Source of the DNA: Spinactinospora alkalitolerans
Lineage (GTDB): Bacteria > Actinomycetota > Actinomycetes > Streptosporangiales > Streptosporangiaceae
Assembly (NCBI RefSeq): GCF_013408795.1
Contig: NZ_JACCCC010000001.1
Coordinates: forward strand, 5,332,001 to 5,396,000
DNA length: 64,000 bases
Direction of reading: 5' to 3'
Each line of letters opens with the position of its first letter. Position 1 is the first letter of the stretch. A program made the position numbers and the translations under genes. Shown piece by piece: positions 42,940 to 53,598 of the stretch. The notes under the pieces are model-generated. The model was not told the DNA's origin. It saw nothing but the letters and a program-made list of their open reading frames with translations, and made no database searches.

Positions 42940-44025
42940 CTAGAGGACCACCACCGAGCGCAGCACATCACCGCGGTGCATCTTGTTGAACGCCTCCTCA
43001 ATGTCGTCCAGGGCGATCTTCTCGGACACGAACCCCTCGAGGTTGAGCCGGCCCTGCAGGTACAGGTCGATGAGCATCGGGAAGTCGCGGGAGGGCAGGC
43101 AGTCGCCGTACCACGACGACTTCAGCGCGCCGCCCCTGCCGAACACGTCGAGCAGTGGAAGGTCGATGCGCATCTCCGGTGTCGGCACGCCCACCAGCAC
43201 CACGGTCCCGGCCAGGTCGCGGGCGTAGAACGCCTGCTCGTAGGTCTCGGGGCGGCCGACGGCCTCGATGACGACGTCGGCGCCGTTGCCGCCGGTGAGC
43301 TCCCGGATCGCCTCCACCGGGTCGGTGCCGCGGGAGTTGACGGTGTGGGTGGCGCCGAAGCCGCGCGCCCACTCCAGTTTGCGGTCCTCCACGTCCACCG
43401 CGATGATCCGCGCCGCGCCGGCCAGGCGCGCCCCGGCGATCGCGGCGTCGCCCACCCCGCCGCAGCCGAACACGGCCACCGAGTCGCCCCGGGTGACGCC
43501 GCCGGTGTTGACGGCCGCGCCGATGCCGGCCATCACCCCGCAGCCCAGCAGGCCGGCCACGGCCGGGCTCGCCTCGGGGTCGACCTTGGTGCACTGCCCG
43601 GCCGCCACCAGCGTCTTCTCGGCGAACGCCCCGATGCCCAGCGCCGGTGAGAGTTCGGTGCCGTCGGTCAGCGCCATCTTCTGGGCGGCGTTGTGAGTGT
43701 CGAAGCAGTACCAGGGCCGGCCCCGTCGGCAGGCCCGGCACTCGCCGCACACCGCCCGCCAGTTCAGGACCACGTAGTCGCCCGGCGCGACCTCGGTGAC
43801 CCCCTCGCCCACCGCCTCGACCACGCCCGCGGCCTCGTGCCCGAGCAGGAACGGGAACTCGTCGCCGATGCCGCCCTGCCGGTAGTGCAGATCGGTGTGG
43901 CACACCCCGCACGCCTGCACCTTCACCAGCGCCTCGCCGGGTCCCGGATCCGGGACGACGATGGTCTCCACGGCGACGGGGGCGTTCTTCTCCCGCGAGA
44001 TCACGGCCTTGACTTCATGCGGCAT
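42940..44025 (-). CDS. mscR: S-(hydroxymethyl)mycothiol dehydrogenase
   Basis: A 361-residue zinc-dependent alcohol dehydrogenase that oxidises the formaldehyde-mycothiol adduct. The catalytic zinc motif is [14 protein letters not shown] and [12 protein letters not shown]. The structural zinc cysteines are in [15 protein letters not shown], and the NAD loop is [12 protein letters not shown]. The Trp/Tyr-rich WYCFDTHNA is typical of the mycothiol branch. GGAGGAGCCGAC precedes ATG 44025. It signals a mycothiol-using actinomycete. Confidence 0.92.
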   Translation of the reverse strand: MPHEVKAVISREKNAPVAVETIVVPDPGPGEALVKVQACGVCHTDLHYRQGGIGDEFPFLLGHEAAGVVEAVGEGVTEVAPGDYVVLNWRAVCGECRACRRGRPWYCFDTHNAAQKMALTDGTELSPALGIGAFAEKTLVAAGQCTKVDPEASPAVAGLLGCGVMAGIGAAVNTGGVTRGDSVAVFGCGGVGDAAIAGARLAGAARIIAVDVEDRKLEWARGFGATHTVNSRGTDPVEAIRELTGGNGADVVIEAVGRPETYEQAFYARDLAGTVVLVGVPTPEMRIDLPLLDVFGRGGALKSSWYGDCLPSRDFPMLIDLYLQGRLNLEGFVSEKIALDDIEEAFNKMHRGDVLRSVVVL

Positions 44026-44141
44026 GTCGGCTCCTCCACTCACACCTGATCGTGCCCCATCGCGTTCGCTGGGTCCCTCCAACATGCCGGATGCGGACCC
44101 CGTTAGGAAGATCCTCTCCCGACTTGTGGAAGACCCGGCCG

Positions 44142-45134
44142 TCAGAGGTGGCGTGCGACCTCGAAGCTGCGGCGCAGCGCGTAGGGCTGGAGCTGGCCGA
44201 GCCCGTGGGCGTGCCGCGCCCGCGCCCCGACCACCTGGTAGGCCTCGTCGTCCTCCAGGAGGCCGGCGAGGGCCTCGTCGACGAGGACGGTGCCGGGGCG
44301 GGCGAAGGAGGTCAGGCGGCTGGCCCGGTTCACCGTCGTGCCGAACACGTCGCCGAGCAGCGCCAGCACCGGCCCGTAGGCCAGGCCCACGCGCACGTCG
44401 GGCACCTCGACGTGGGTCTTCACCCCGTCGGCGAGCTGCAGCGCGATCTCGGCGGCCTGGTCGGCGGAGTTGGTGACGTAGAGGATCTCGTCGCCGAGCG
44501 TCTTCACCACGCGGCCGCCGCCGGAGGCGACGATGTCGGCCGAGGTCGCCTCGAAGCCCTCGACGACCTCGGCCAGCCCCACCTCGTCGAGCTCGCGGCT
44601 GAGCGTGGTGAAGGAGACCAGGTCGGCGAACCCGACCACCAGCGGGAAGTAGTTCGGCGCCGCGTCGTCGCTCTGCTCCATGACGGCGAGGGTCCGGACG
44701 GCCGACGCCGCGAGTTGGCGCCGCCAGATGTGCACGAGCAGCCGTTCGACGTCGGGCAGCACCTCCAGCAGCGAGCCGATCCGGTCCTGCGCCTGGTCCT
44801 CGCCCGGCGCGCGGGAGAGGGTGGTGAGGATGCTGGTCTGCCACTCGGCGAGCCGGGCCATCGTCTGCCCCATGGCGCGGGCCAGCCGGACGGCGGCCTC
44901 CTCGTCGAGCATGCCCTGGTGCATCAGCTCGGCGGTGACGCGCAGGGCGTCGACGTCGCTGTCGGTGAAGGAGGGGGTGTCGTCACCCTGCGTCGCGAAG
45001 CCCAGGGCCCGCCAGATCCGGGTGGCGAACTCCTGGGACGCGCCGGAGCGGCGCACGGCCTCCTCGCGGGTGTACCGCGCCTCGCCTCCCAACAGGGCGG
45101 CTTCGATCTCCTTGGGGTCGGGACGCGGCGGCAT
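44142..45134 (-). CDS. Class III adenylate cyclase, Rv1264-like
   Basis: A 330-residue cytoplasmic cyclase. Residues about 1-150 form a helical regulatory domain like the pH-sensing module of Rv1264 ([32 protein letters not shown]). The catalytic domain (about 160-330) has the first metal Asp in [14 protein letters not shown], the adenine-binding Lys and second metal Asp in [12 protein letters not shown], and the transition-state Asn-Arg in [12 protein letters not shown]. All catalytic residues are present, so it should make cAMP. The start has only a weak site. Confidence 0.9.
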   Translation of the reverse strand: MPPRPDPKEIEAALLGGEARYTREEAVRRSGASQEFATRIWRALGFATQGDDTPSFTDSDVDALRVTAELMHQGMLDEEAAVRLARAMGQTMARLAEWQTSILTTLSRAPGEDQAQDRIGSLLEVLPDVERLLVHIWRRQLAASAVRTLAVMEQSDDAAPNYFPLVVGFADLVSFTTLSRELDEVGLAEVVEGFEATSADIVASGGGRVVKTLGDEILYVTNSADQAAEIALQLADGVKTHVEVPDVRVGLAYGPVLALLGDVFGTTVNRASRLTSFARPGTVLVDEALAGLLEDDEAYQVVGARARHAHGLGQLQPYALRRSFEVARHL

Positions 45135-45306
45135 ACGCTCTCTCGTGTTCGAGGTCGAAAAGGCGGCGAAGGGACGGACCCGCCCGGCGCACGAGGCGTG
45201 CGCGTGACTGTCGGTTTAGTACGTGGGGGTCGGGTTGGTCAAGGAGATCCCCGTGTTGCGCGGGCCGACCGGGTCGGCGCGGCCGCGGCCGCACGCGGCC
45301 CCGGGC

Positions 45307-46161
45307 TCACGCGGCGGGCCGGACGTGCACCACATCGCCGGCGCTCAGCGAGGTGCGGCCGCCGCCGGCGGTGCGCACGGTGAGGCGGCCGTCGGCGTCG
45401 ACGCCGACCGCCTCGCCCTCCAGCAGCCGCTCGCCGGGCAGGCGGACCCGCACCTCGCGGCCGATCGTGGTGCAGTGCTCCCGGTACTCCGCCGCCAGGC
45501 CGCACGCCTCGGCGTCGCCGCCGTGCTCCAGCCAGGCGCGGTAGCGGTCGGCGAACCCGCGCAGCACGGCCCGCAGCAGGGGGTCGCGGTCGGTGCAGGG
45601 GGCCCCTTCGAGGAGCAGTGAGGTCGCGGTGTCCACGGGCAGTTCGGCCCTGCTCTGGGAGACGTTGAGCCCCATGCCGATCACGATGGCGGTGCCGTCG
45701 GGCGAGGACGCCGCCTCGGACAGGATCCCGGCGAGCTTGCGCTCGGCGTCCGCGGCCGTGGAGACGACGTCGTTGGGCCACTTCAGTCCGGCCGCCGCCT
45801 CGGCGACCCGGCCGATGCCGCGCACCGCGGCCACCCCCATGAGCAGGGGCAGCCAGCCGTAGCTGCTGGGCGCGACATCGGGGCGCAGCAGGACGGAGAA
45901 GGTCAGCGCGGCCCGCGCCGGCGTGTGGAAGGCCCGGTCCAGCCGCCCGCGCCCTGCCGTCTGATGCTCGGTGACCAGCACCGCCCCCTCGGCCGCCCCC
46001 TCCCGGGCGCGTCCGATGAGTTCGGTGTTGGTCGATCCGAGCTCGGGCAGCACCTCGATCTCCCGCCACGGCCCGCCGGGCCGCACGAGCGCGCGCTCCA
46101 GGGCGGCCCGCCGCAGCGGCGGCCGGTCGAGGTCGCTGAAGGGGGAGGAGTCGGTGGCCAT
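45307..46161 (-). CDS. birA: Biotin--[acetyl-CoA-carboxylase] ligase
   Basis: A 284-residue monofunctional biotin protein ligase without an N-terminal DNA-binding domain. GSTNTELIGRA and QTAGRGRLDRAF bind biotinyl-AMP; GLKWPNDVV is the catalytic lysine motif; IVIGMGLNV follows. A C-terminal SH3-like domain ends at DVVHVRPAA. The ATG at 46161 is preferred to GTG/ATG codons just upstream. It would biotinylate the carboxylase alpha subunit encoded at 53599. Confidence 0.93.
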   Translation of the reverse strand: MATDSSPFSDLDRPPLRRAALERALVRPGGPWREIEVLPELGSTNTELIGRAREGAAEGAVLVTEHQTAGRGRLDRAFHTPARAALTFSVLLRPDVAPSSYGWLPLLMGVAAVRGIGRVAEAAAGLKWPNDVVSTAADAERKLAGILSEAASSPDGTAIVIGMGLNVSQSRAELPVDTATSLLLEGAPCTDRDPLLRAVLRGFADRYRAWLEHGGDAEACGLAAEYREHCTTIGREVRVRLPGERLLEGEAVGVDADGRLTVRTAGGGRTSLSAGDVVHVRPAA

Positions 46162-46210
46162 GCCCCCATTCAACCGCCTCCGACCCGGTGCCGTGACCCA
46201 TGCCGCCGGG

Positions 46211-48850
46211 TCAGCCGGTGTTCTGCAGGCCGGCGGCGACGCCGTTGACCGAGAGCAGGAGCAGGCGTTCCAGGTGGTGCTGGTCCTCCTCCGAGAGCCG
46301 CTCGGGCTCGGTGCGCAGCGCGGCCAGGGCCCGCAACTGCAGGTGCGACAGCGCGTCGACGTAGGGGTTGCGCAGGTCCACGGCGCGCGACAGGACGCTG
46401 CGGTTCTCCAGCAGGCGCTCGTGCCGGGTGACCTTGAGGACCAGGTCGCGGGTGCGGTCGTATTCGGCGAGCACCCGCTCGGTGAGCTCCGGGCGGTCGC
46501 CCAGCGCCAGGTAGCGCTCGGCGATCGTGCGGTCGGTCTTGGCCAGGCTCATCTCGGCGTTGTCCAGCAGCGAGGCGAACAGGGGCCACTCGACGTAGGC
46601 GGCGTGCAGCTCGTCCAGGTCCTCGACCGCGGCGAGGCCGCTGCCCAGCCCGTACCAGCCGGGCAGGTTGACGCGGGTCTGGGTCCAGGCGAACACCCAC
46701 GGGATGGCGCGCAGGTCGTCCAGGCCGCGCGCGGCCGAGCGGCGCGACGGGCGCGAGCCCAGCCGCAGCTCCCCGAGCTCCTCCAGCGGGCTGACCCGGG
46801 AGAACCACTCCGCGAAGCCCTCGGTGTCGATGAGCTTCCTGTATGCGGTGTGCGCCGCTTCGGCGATCCGGTCGGCGACGACGCGGAACCGCGCGGCCGC
46901 GGCCTCCGCCCGCTCCTCGACCGTCGCCGTCGACGCCATCAGCACGGCATGGCCCACCTGCTCGATGTGGCGGCGGGCGATGGCGGGCTGGCCGTAGCGG
47001 GCGAAGATGACCTCGCCCTGCTCGGTGACCTTGAACCGGCCGGCGACCGATCCCGGCGCCTGCGCCAGCAGCGCCCGGTTGGCGGGGCCGCCGCCGCGGC
47101 CCAGCGAGCCGCCGCGGCCGTGGAACAGGGTGAGCCGGACGTCGTTGCGCCGCGCCCACTCCGCGAGCCTGCTCTGGGCGTCGTAGAGCCGCAGGGTGGC
47201 GCTGACCGGCCCGACGTCCTTGGCCGAGTCGCTGTAGCCGAGCATGATCTCCAGGCGGCGGCCGGTCTCGTCCAGCCGGCGCCGCACGTCGGGCAGCTCC
47301 AGCATGCCGTCGAGCACCCCCGGCGACGCGTCCAGGTCCGCGCCGGTCTCGAACAGCGGCACCACGTCGAGCACGGGGGCCTTGCCGGTCGGCAGGGCGT
47401 GGGAGGCCAGCTCGTAGACCGCCGCGACGTCGGCCGCCGAGCGGGTGAAGCTGACGACGTAGCGGCGGCAGGCGTCGACGCCGAACCGCTCCTGGATCCA
47501 GGCGACGACCCGCAGCGTGGCGAGGACCTCCCGGGTCCTCTCCGACGGCTCCGCGCCGGCGCGCAGCTCCTCCAGCGCCTTGGCGTGCACATCGCTGTGC
47601 TGGCGGATCTCCAGCTCGGCGAGGTGGAAGCCGAACGTCTCGGCCTGCCAGACGAGGTGCTGCAGTTCGCCGTAGGCCTGCCGGACGGCACCGGCCGCGG
47701 CCAGGGACTCCTGCACGGTGCGCAGGTCGGCCAGGAGCGCCTCGGGGCCGGGGTAGGCCAGGTCGGCGTCGCGCTCGCGAGTGGCGCGCAGCCGCTCGGT
47801 GGCGAACAGCAGCAGCTGGCGGTGCGGCTCGTTGGGCGAACGCTTGACGATCTCGCTCATCAGGCGCGGGTAGCCGGCCTGGGCGGTGGCCAGGGTGTCG
47901 CGCAGGTCCTCGCCGGCCGGCGTGAGGTTGCCGTAGGCGGTCAGGGTCCGCGCGATGCGCCCGCAGGCGTTCTCCAGCGCGAGCAGGACGTGCTCGGACT
48001 GGATGGCGATCGCCTCGCGGGTGATCTCGTGGGTGACGAACGGGTTGCCGTCGCGGTCGCCGCCGATCCAGCTGCCGTAGCGCACGAACGGCTTGGCCAG
48101 CGAGGGCCGCCGCCCGGTGCCGTCGGGGTCGATCGCGGTGTCGAGGGCCCGGTAGATCTCGGGGACCACCCGGAAGATCGTCTCGTCGAAGGCGGCCATC
48201 GCGGTGCGCACCTCGTCCAGCGGGTCCAGCTTGGTGTAGCGGAGCTGGGAGGTGCGCCACAGCAGGTCGATCTCCTCCATGAGCCGCCGGTGCGCCTCGG
48301 CCTCGGCCGAGCTGCCCGGGTGGGCGCCGCGGAACCGCTCCAGCTGCTCGCTCACCCGCAGGATCGACGTCGAGACCGCGCGCCGGCGCGCCTCGGTGGG
48401 GTGGGCGGTGAGAACGGGATGGAACTCCATGCCGGCCACGAGTTCGCGCAGCCGGTCCTCGCCGTAGCCGTCCCTGATGTGGCGGACCGCCGCCGCCAGC
48501 GACTCCCGCGGGGGGTTGTCTGCGTCGTCGCGCTCCCGCAGGGACCGCATCCGGTGGTGCTCCTCGGCCAGGTTGGCGAGGTGGAAGTAGACGGTGAAGG
48601 CCCGCGCCACCTGCTTGGCCCGCTCCAGTGGCCATGAGGCCACCAGGGCGGTGATCTCCTCTCCGGTGACCGAGCCGTCCCTGGCGCCGATGACGGCGTG
48701 CCTGAGGCGCTCCACGTCGGCCAACAGATCCTTGCCGCCGCTCTCGGCCAGCACCGTTCCGAGCATCTCGCCGAGCAGGCGGACGTCGCTGCGCAACTGG
48801 TCGGGCATCTCCTGGCGGGCACTGTCGCGTTCCGCGCTAACCGCTGTCAT
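46211..48850 (-). CDS. ppc: Phosphoenolpyruvate carboxylase
   Basis: An 879-residue enzyme, full length for the family, making oxaloacetate from PEP and bicarbonate. The catalytic His motif is VLTAHPTEARRR, followed by WIGGDRDGNPFVT, MLGYSDSAKDVG, LFHGRGGSLGRGGGP and the C-terminal VNGVAAGLQNTG. ATG 48850 is preceded by GTGAGG, and the in-frame upstream GTG is less likely. Promoter elements may include the palindrome at 48869. Confidence 0.97.
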   Translation of the reverse strand: MTAVSAERDSARQEMPDQLRSDVRLLGEMLGTVLAESGGKDLLADVERLRHAVIGARDGSVTGEEITALVASWPLERAKQVARAFTVYFHLANLAEEHHRMRSLRERDDADNPPRESLAAAVRHIRDGYGEDRLRELVAGMEFHPVLTAHPTEARRRAVSTSILRVSEQLERFRGAHPGSSAEAEAHRRLMEEIDLLWRTSQLRYTKLDPLDEVRTAMAAFDETIFRVVPEIYRALDTAIDPDGTGRRPSLAKPFVRYGSWIGGDRDGNPFVTHEITREAIAIQSEHVLLALENACGRIARTLTAYGNLTPAGEDLRDTLATAQAGYPRLMSEIVKRSPNEPHRQLLLFATERLRATRERDADLAYPGPEALLADLRTVQESLAAAGAVRQAYGELQHLVWQAETFGFHLAELEIRQHSDVHAKALEELRAGAEPSERTREVLATLRVVAWIQERFGVDACRRYVVSFTRSAADVAAVYELASHALPTGKAPVLDVVPLFETGADLDASPGVLDGMLELPDVRRRLDETGRRLEIMLGYSDSAKDVGPVSATLRLYDAQSRLAEWARRNDVRLTLFHGRGGSLGRGGGPANRALLAQAPGSVAGRFKVTEQGEVIFARYGQPAIARRHIEQVGHAVLMASTATVEERAEAAAARFRVVADRIAEAAHTAYRKLIDTEGFAEWFSRVSPLEELGELRLGSRPSRRSAARGLDDLRAIPWVFAWTQTRVNLPGWYGLGSGLAAVEDLDELHAAYVEWPLFASLLDNAEMSLAKTDRTIAERYLALGDRPELTERVLAEYDRTRDLVLKVTRHERLLENRSVLSRAVDLRNPYVDALSHLQLRALAALRTEPERLSEEDQHHLERLLLLSVNGVAAGLQNTG

Positions 48851-48868
48851 GTGCCTCACCCTACCCAG

Positions 48869-48884
48869 ATTGGTCTCTACCAAT
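48869..48884. promoter_or_regulatory. Palindrome upstream of ppc
   Basis: ATTGGT-CTCT-ACCAAT is a perfect 6-bp inverted repeat with a four-base spacer, 19 bp before the ppc start codon on an AT-rich patch. It could be an operator in the leader or overlapping the start of transcription. Confidence 0.35.
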
Positions 48885-48950
48885 TGGCTCCGGGGGCGGA
48901 CACTAGGGCCTGACCGGCGAATCCGCGGGTCGGGGGCGCGCCGTTCGTCC

Positions 48951-50564
48951 TCAGTCCGCCGGGCGGCCCACCTTGGCCATGATCTCGGGGAGTCTACGCG
49001 CCCCCGTCCCGGCGGCGATCGCCACTCCGGCCCCCGCTGCGGCCGCGCCGTACAGTGCGCCGCCGATGAGCACGTGGAGGCCCCGGTCCGGGCCGAGGCC
49101 GTAGGCGGCCAGGTAGATCGGGACCGCGAGGATGTTGACGACGATGAACGCGGCGCAGAGCGCGAGCGAGACGACCAGGCCCTGCCCTGCTCCGGGACCG
49201 GCGAAGGGGTTGTGGGAGCGCTCGGGCAGCGCGTAGGGCAGCAGGACGCTCATGAGCACGCCGACGCCGAGCGACAGCCCGAACCCGCCCAGGGCGACCC
49301 CCGCGTACAGCATCCAGCCGGACCCCGCCTGAGCCTCCGGCGCCGCGCTGAGGGAGCGCAGGACCGTGAACGCCATGAGCAGCGGGGAGCAGAGCACGCT
49401 CAACGCCAGGAGTGCGCCGCTGAACTCCGCACGCAGGTCGCGCGCCGACGCCGTTGTGATCGCGGTGGTCCACAGAGCGGCCCCCTGCAGGCCGAAGTAG
49501 TTCGAGGTCAGGGTCAGCGCGCTGATGGAGCCCACCATCAGCATCAGGGGGACGGAGGGGTCGGGGACCGGGCCCTCGATCTCGACCCTGACCACCAGCG
49601 TCAGCATGAGCAGGAAGCCCAGCATCAGCACCAGCGTCACGACGTTGGCCTTGCGGCGCGGTTCCCGCCAGGCGTAGCGCAGCTCCCTGGCCAGCACCGC
49701 GGCGGTGCGCGGCGGCAGCCACCCCGGGCCGAAGCCCCCGGTGTGCGAGGCCCGCACCGTGGTGCCGCCCGCGGTCGCGCCGTGGCCGGTCAGGGCGCGG
49801 CCGAGCAGCCGCGTCCAGCACCACGCGAGCAGCGCCACCACAGCGGCGACCGCCGCCAGGCGGAGCGCCGCCGCTCCGTGGGCGCCGGCCCCGACGTCGG
49901 CGATGGCCTGCGCGGCCATGCCGGGCGGGGCCCAGCGCAGCCAGCCGGCGAGCGCGACCACGGCGACGCCGATGTCCTCCGGCCCGAACAGGGAGATGCT
50001 CCATTGGCCGAGTACGACGGCCCCGACGACCAGCACCATGCCGGCGATCATCACGTCGGATCCGCGCCTGCCGCGCAGCACCGGCAGCAGCAGGAGCGGC
50101 AGCGTCCGGCCCAGCAGCAGGCACAGCAGTATGGTGAGCGCGACGGCGACCACCGCGACGGGGACCGATGGCGCTCCCCTGGTCAGGCCGACCACGCTGC
50201 CCGACAGCGCGATGAAGCCCGCGATCGGCGCGACGCCGACCGCCGCCGCCGCCAGCAGACCGGCCGCCGCCGTGCGGGGCCGCAGCGGCAGCAGCGCGAA
50301 CCGGGCGGGGTCGAGCGTCTCGTCGGAACGGAACATGAAGATCGGCGCGACCGCCCAGCCCAGCGCGAACGCGGTGAAGACGAGCACGCCCACGTCGCCG
50401 GCCGCCTCGCCCGCGCCGCGCAGCAGGGCGAACCCGGTGAACCCCGCTCCGGCCGCCGCCACCCCGGCGGCCACGCCGACGACGAAGGCGAGCGTGCGCG
50501 TGATGTCGCCGCGCAGCCCTCCGGCGATCAGGCTCAGCTTCAGCCGGACGAAGTCCCGAGCCAC
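48951..50564 (-). CDS. ABC transporter permease, large
   Basis: A 537-residue integral membrane protein with about twelve hydrophobic segments (TLAFVVGVAAGVAAAGAGF, AVVAVALTILLCLLLG, LMLGFLLMLTLVV, LMLMVGSISALTLT). The soluble loop LARELRYAWREPRRKANV sits mid-protein. It is a two-unit ABC-2-like permease of a type seen in actinobacteria. GTG 50564 overlaps the ATPase gene by 25 bp. Substrate unknown. Confidence 0.82.
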   Translation of the reverse strand: MARDFVRLKLSLIAGGLRGDITRTLAFVVGVAAGVAAAGAGFTGFALLRGAGEAAGDVGVLVFTAFALGWAVAPIFMFRSDETLDPARFALLPLRPRTAAAGLLAAAAVGVAPIAGFIALSGSVVGLTRGAPSVPVAVVAVALTILLCLLLGRTLPLLLLPVLRGRRGSDVMIAGMVLVVGAVVLGQWSISLFGPEDIGVAVVALAGWLRWAPPGMAAQAIADVGAGAHGAAALRLAAVAAVVALLAWCWTRLLGRALTGHGATAGGTTVRASHTGGFGPGWLPPRTAAVLARELRYAWREPRRKANVVTLVLMLGFLLMLTLVVRVEIEGPVPDPSVPLMLMVGSISALTLTSNYFGLQGAALWTTAITTASARDLRAEFSGALLALSVLCSPLLMAFTVLRSLSAAPEAQAGSGWMLYAGVALGGFGLSLGVGVLMSVLLPYALPERSHNPFAGPGAGQGLVVSLALCAAFIVVNILAVPIYLAAYGLGPDRGLHVLIGGALYGAAAAGAGVAIAAGTGARRLPEIMAKVGRPAD

Positions 50565-51328
50565 GCCAGGCCTCCGTCCTCCCCTTGGGCGCGCACGCCC
50601 ACGATCGCCAGGAACGCCTCGTGCAGGGAGCGCCCGCCGCGGATGGAGCCGACCTCGCCGGCCGCGACCACCCGTCCCCGGTTCAGGATCGCGACGCGGT
50701 CGCACAGCTGCTCCACCAGCTCCATGACGTGGCTGGAGAAGATCACCGTGGAACCGGAGCGGGTGTAGCGCTCCAGCACCCGCCGGATCGTGCCGGCCGA
50801 CACCGGGTCGACCCCCTCGAACGGCTCGTCGAGGAAGAGCACGGCGGGGTTGTGCAGCAGCGCCGAGGCCAGCCCGACCTTCTTGCGCATCCCGGTGGAG
50901 TAGTCGACGACCAGATGGTTCGCCGCACCCGTCAGATCGAGGACGTCGAGCAGCTCATCGGCGCGCGCCGCCACCACGTCGGCCGGCAGGCCGTGCAGCC
51001 GCCCGGTGAAGCGCAGCAGCTCCCGGCCCGAGAGCCGGTCGAACATCCGCACGCCCTCCGGCAGCGCCCCCATGCGCGCCTTCGCCGCCGCGGGGTCGCT
51101 CCAGACGTCGTGGCCGAGGATCTCCACCCGGCCGGCGCTGGGCCGCAGCAGGCCGGTGATCATGGACAGCGTCGTGGTCTTGCCCGCACCGTTGGGCCCC
51201 ACGAGCCCGAAGAAGCTGCCCGCGGGCACCTCGAGGTCGATCCCCGCGACGGCGGTGTGGGCGCTGTCCGCGGTGGAGCTCCCGAACCGCTTGACGAGGC
51301 CCTGGGCCCGGACGGCGAATTGGGTCAT
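50540..51328 (-). CDS. ABC transporter ATP-binding protein
   Basis: A 262-residue ATPase of the DrrA/CcmA group. Walker A is GLVGPNGAGKTTT, the Q-loop region has MGALPEGVRMFDRL, the signature is YSTGMRKKVGLASAL, Walker B is AVLFLDEPFEGVDP and the H-loop IFSSHVMELV. ATG 51328 is chosen by domain fit, although the open frame extends upstream. It is coupled to the permease. Confidence 0.92.
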   Translation of the reverse strand: MTQFAVRAQGLVKRFGSSTADSAHTAVAGIDLEVPAGSFFGLVGPNGAGKTTTLSMITGLLRPSAGRVEILGHDVWSDPAAAKARMGALPEGVRMFDRLSGRELLRFTGRLHGLPADVVAARADELLDVLDLTGAANHLVVDYSTGMRKKVGLASALLHNPAVLFLDEPFEGVDPVSAGTIRRVLERYTRSGSTVIFSSHVMELVEQLCDRVAILNRGRVVAAGEVGSIRGGRSLHEAFLAIVGVRAQGEDGGLAWLGTSSG

Positions 51329-51550
51329 ACCAGGAACCGTAGCCGACCTCCGCCCTCCGCCCGGGGCACCCGCCGCCATCGGCCGGAGGGTGTCGGCCCG
51401 CGGCGGGGCGCGGCCGCTGCGGACGGCACCGAACGCATCCGGCCGGCTCAACGGCTGCGGCCGGTCTGACCTGTGCGTATCCCCACTTACCACCGAGTAA
51501 CCGGGGCCGTGTCCCCATGCGGATCAGCGGCGGGACTACCCTGAATCCTT

Positions 51551-53155
51551 ATGGCGACCGAAGCCCCTGAACCGCTGCCCGCGGCGGAGATCGACATCCA
51601 CACCACCGCGGGCAAACTCGCCGACCTGCAGCGTCGCCGCTATGAGGCGGTACACGCGGGGTCCGAGCGAGCCATTGAGAAACAGCACGCCAAGGGCAAG
51701 ATGACCGCGCGCGAGCGCATCGACGCCCTTCTGGACCCCGGATCGTTCGTGGAGTTCGACGCGCTTGCGCGGCACCGCTCCACCAACTTCGGCCAGGAGG
51801 GCAACCGCCCCTACGGCGACGGCGTGGTCACCGGCCACGGCACGGTCGACGGTCGGCCGGTGGCGGTGTTCAGCCAGGACTTCACCGTCTTCGGCGGCTC
51901 GCTGGGCGAGGTGTTCGGCGAGAAGATCGTCAAGGTGATGGACCACGCGCTCAAGACCGGCTGCCCGGTCGTCGGCATCAACGACTCCGGCGGCGCGCGC
52001 ATCCAGGAAGGCGTGGTGGCGCTGGGCCTCTACGCCGAGATCTTCAAGCGCAACGTGCACGCCTCCGGGGTGATCCCGCAGATCTCGCTGGTGCTGGGCC
52101 CCTGCGCGGGCGGCGCGGTGTACTCCCCGGCCATCACCGACTTCATCGTGATGGCCGACCAGAGCTCGCACATGTTCATCACCGGCCCCGACGTGATCAA
52201 GACCGTCACCGGTGAGGACGTCGGCTTCGAAGACCTGGGCGGGGCGCGCACCCACAACTCCCGCTCCGGCGTGGCCCACTACATGGGCGCCGACGAGGGC
52301 GACGCCATCGACTACGTCAAGGCGCTGCTGTCCTACCTCCCGGCCAACAACCTGGAGGAGCCGCCGGTCTACGACTCCGACGCCGAGCCCGAGGTCACCG
52401 AGGCCGACCTGGAGCTCGACGCCTTCGTCCCCGACTCGGCCAACCAGCCCTACGACATGCGCACCGTCATCGGCCACGTCCTGGACGACGGCGAGTTCCT
52501 GGAGGTGCACGCCCAGTTCGCCCCCAACATCGTGGTGGGCTACGGGCGCGTGGAGGGCCACCCGGTCGGCGTGGTGGCCAACCAGCCGATGAGCCTGGCC
52601 GGCACGCTCGACATCGACGCCTCGGAGAAGGCCGCGCGGTTCGTGCGCACCTGCGACGCCTTCAACGTCCCGGTGCTGACCTTCGTGGACGTGCCCGGCT
52701 TCCTGCCTGGCACCGACCAGGAGTGGAACGGCATCATCCGGCGCGGCGCCAAGCTGCTCTACGCCTACGCCGAGGCCACGGTGCCGCTGGTCACGGTCAT
52801 CACCCGCAAGGCCTACGGCGGCGCCTACGACGTGATGGGCTCCAAGCACCTGGGCGCCGACGTCAACCTGGCCTGGCCCACCGCCCAGATCGCGGTGATG
52901 GGCGCCCAGGGCGCGGTCAACATCCTGCACCGGCGCACGCTGGCCGAGGCCACCGACGCCGAGTCGGAGCGGGCGCGGCTGATCCAGGAGTACGAGGACA
53001 CGCTGGCCAACCCCTACAGCGCGGCCGAGCGCGGCTACGTCGACGGGGTGATCCTGCCCTCCGAGACCAGGGTGTCGGTGATCAAGGCGCTGCGCGGCCT
53101 GCGCAACAAGCGCAAGCAGCTCCCGCCCAAGAAGCACGGGAACATCCCGCTGTGA
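51551..53155 (+). CDS. Acyl-CoA carboxylase beta subunit (carboxyltransferase)
   Basis: A 534-residue PccB/AccD-type carboxyltransferase moving CO2 from biotin to acyl-CoA. N-domain: [48 protein letters not shown] and [17 protein letters not shown]-domain: [34 protein letters not shown] 51551 has no clear ribosome site, and TACCCT at 51536 may be a -10 giving a nearly leaderless mRNA. The epsilon and alpha genes follow. Confidence 0.95.
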   Translation: MATEAPEPLPAAEIDIHTTAGKLADLQRRRYEAVHAGSERAIEKQHAKGKMTARERIDALLDPGSFVEFDALARHRSTNFGQEGNRPYGDGVVTGHGTVDGRPVAVFSQDFTVFGGSLGEVFGEKIVKVMDHALKTGCPVVGINDSGGARIQEGVVALGLYAEIFKRNVHASGVIPQISLVLGPCAGGAVYSPAITDFIVMADQSSHMFITGPDVIKTVTGEDVGFEDLGGARTHNSRSGVAHYMGADEGDAIDYVKALLSYLPANNLEEPPVYDSDAEPEVTEADLELDAFVPDSANQPYDMRTVIGHVLDDGEFLEVHAQFAPNIVVGYGRVEGHPVGVVANQPMSLAGTLDIDASEKAARFVRTCDAFNVPVLTFVDVPGFLPGTDQEWNGIIRRGAKLLYAYAEATVPLVTVITRKAYGGAYDVMGSKHLGADVNLAWPTAQIAVMGAQGAVNILHRRTLAEATDAESERARLIQEYEDTLANPYSAAERGYVDGVILPSETRVSVIKALRGLRNKRKQLPPKKHGNIPL

Positions 53156-53169
53156 GGGAACGAGAGGCC

Positions 53170-53430
53170 GTGAGCGGGCGGGAGACGGCCCCCGGCATCC
53201 CCGAGCAGAGCCCGGCGCCCCGGCTGCGCATCGTTCGGGGCGACCTCGCTCCCGAGGAGACCGCGGCCCTCGTCGCGGTGCTGACCGCGCGCGCCCGCGC
53301 CGCGCGGGCCGCAGCGGGGGCCGCCGAGGAGCCGGCCCCGCGCTCGGCGTGGCGGGACCGCTCGCGGCTGGTGCGCCGCCCGCTGCATCCGGGTCCGGGC
53401 GCATGGCGGATGAGCCTGCGCTCCGGGTGA
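53170..53430 (+). CDS. Acyl-CoA carboxylase epsilon subunit
   Basis: An 86-residue subunit that holds the actinobacterial alpha and beta subunits together. LRIVRGDLAPEETAALVAVL is the family helix, a Pro/Ala linker follows, and WRDRSRLVRRPLHPGPGAWRMSLRSG gives the end in pieces with conserved Trp residues. GTG 53170 follows GAGAGG; a second GTG at 53152 overlaps the beta stop and is the alternative start. Confidence 0.85.
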   Translation: MSGRETAPGIPEQSPAPRLRIVRGDLAPEETAALVAVLTARARAARAAAGAAEEPAPRSAWRDRSRLVRRPLHPGPGAWRMSLRSG

Positions 53431-53598
53431 TCCCGGCCCGGCCGCCGCGGCGATCGTGTCAGTCGGCCTTTTTCGTCCACGTCCCATCCACGACCAAGCA
53501 GAGGTATCCCGGCCGTGCCGGTCCTCGCGCGCCCTTCCTAGACTCTCAGCAGCGGCGCGGGAACCGGCCGGTGCCGTACTCAGGAGGAATGTTCGACC

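Noticed and set aside
45971-48637. Open frame antisense to ppc, 888 codons
   Set aside because: The opposite strand encodes a full, motif-complete PEP carboxylase. The shadow frame is compositionally biased and has no recognisable fold.
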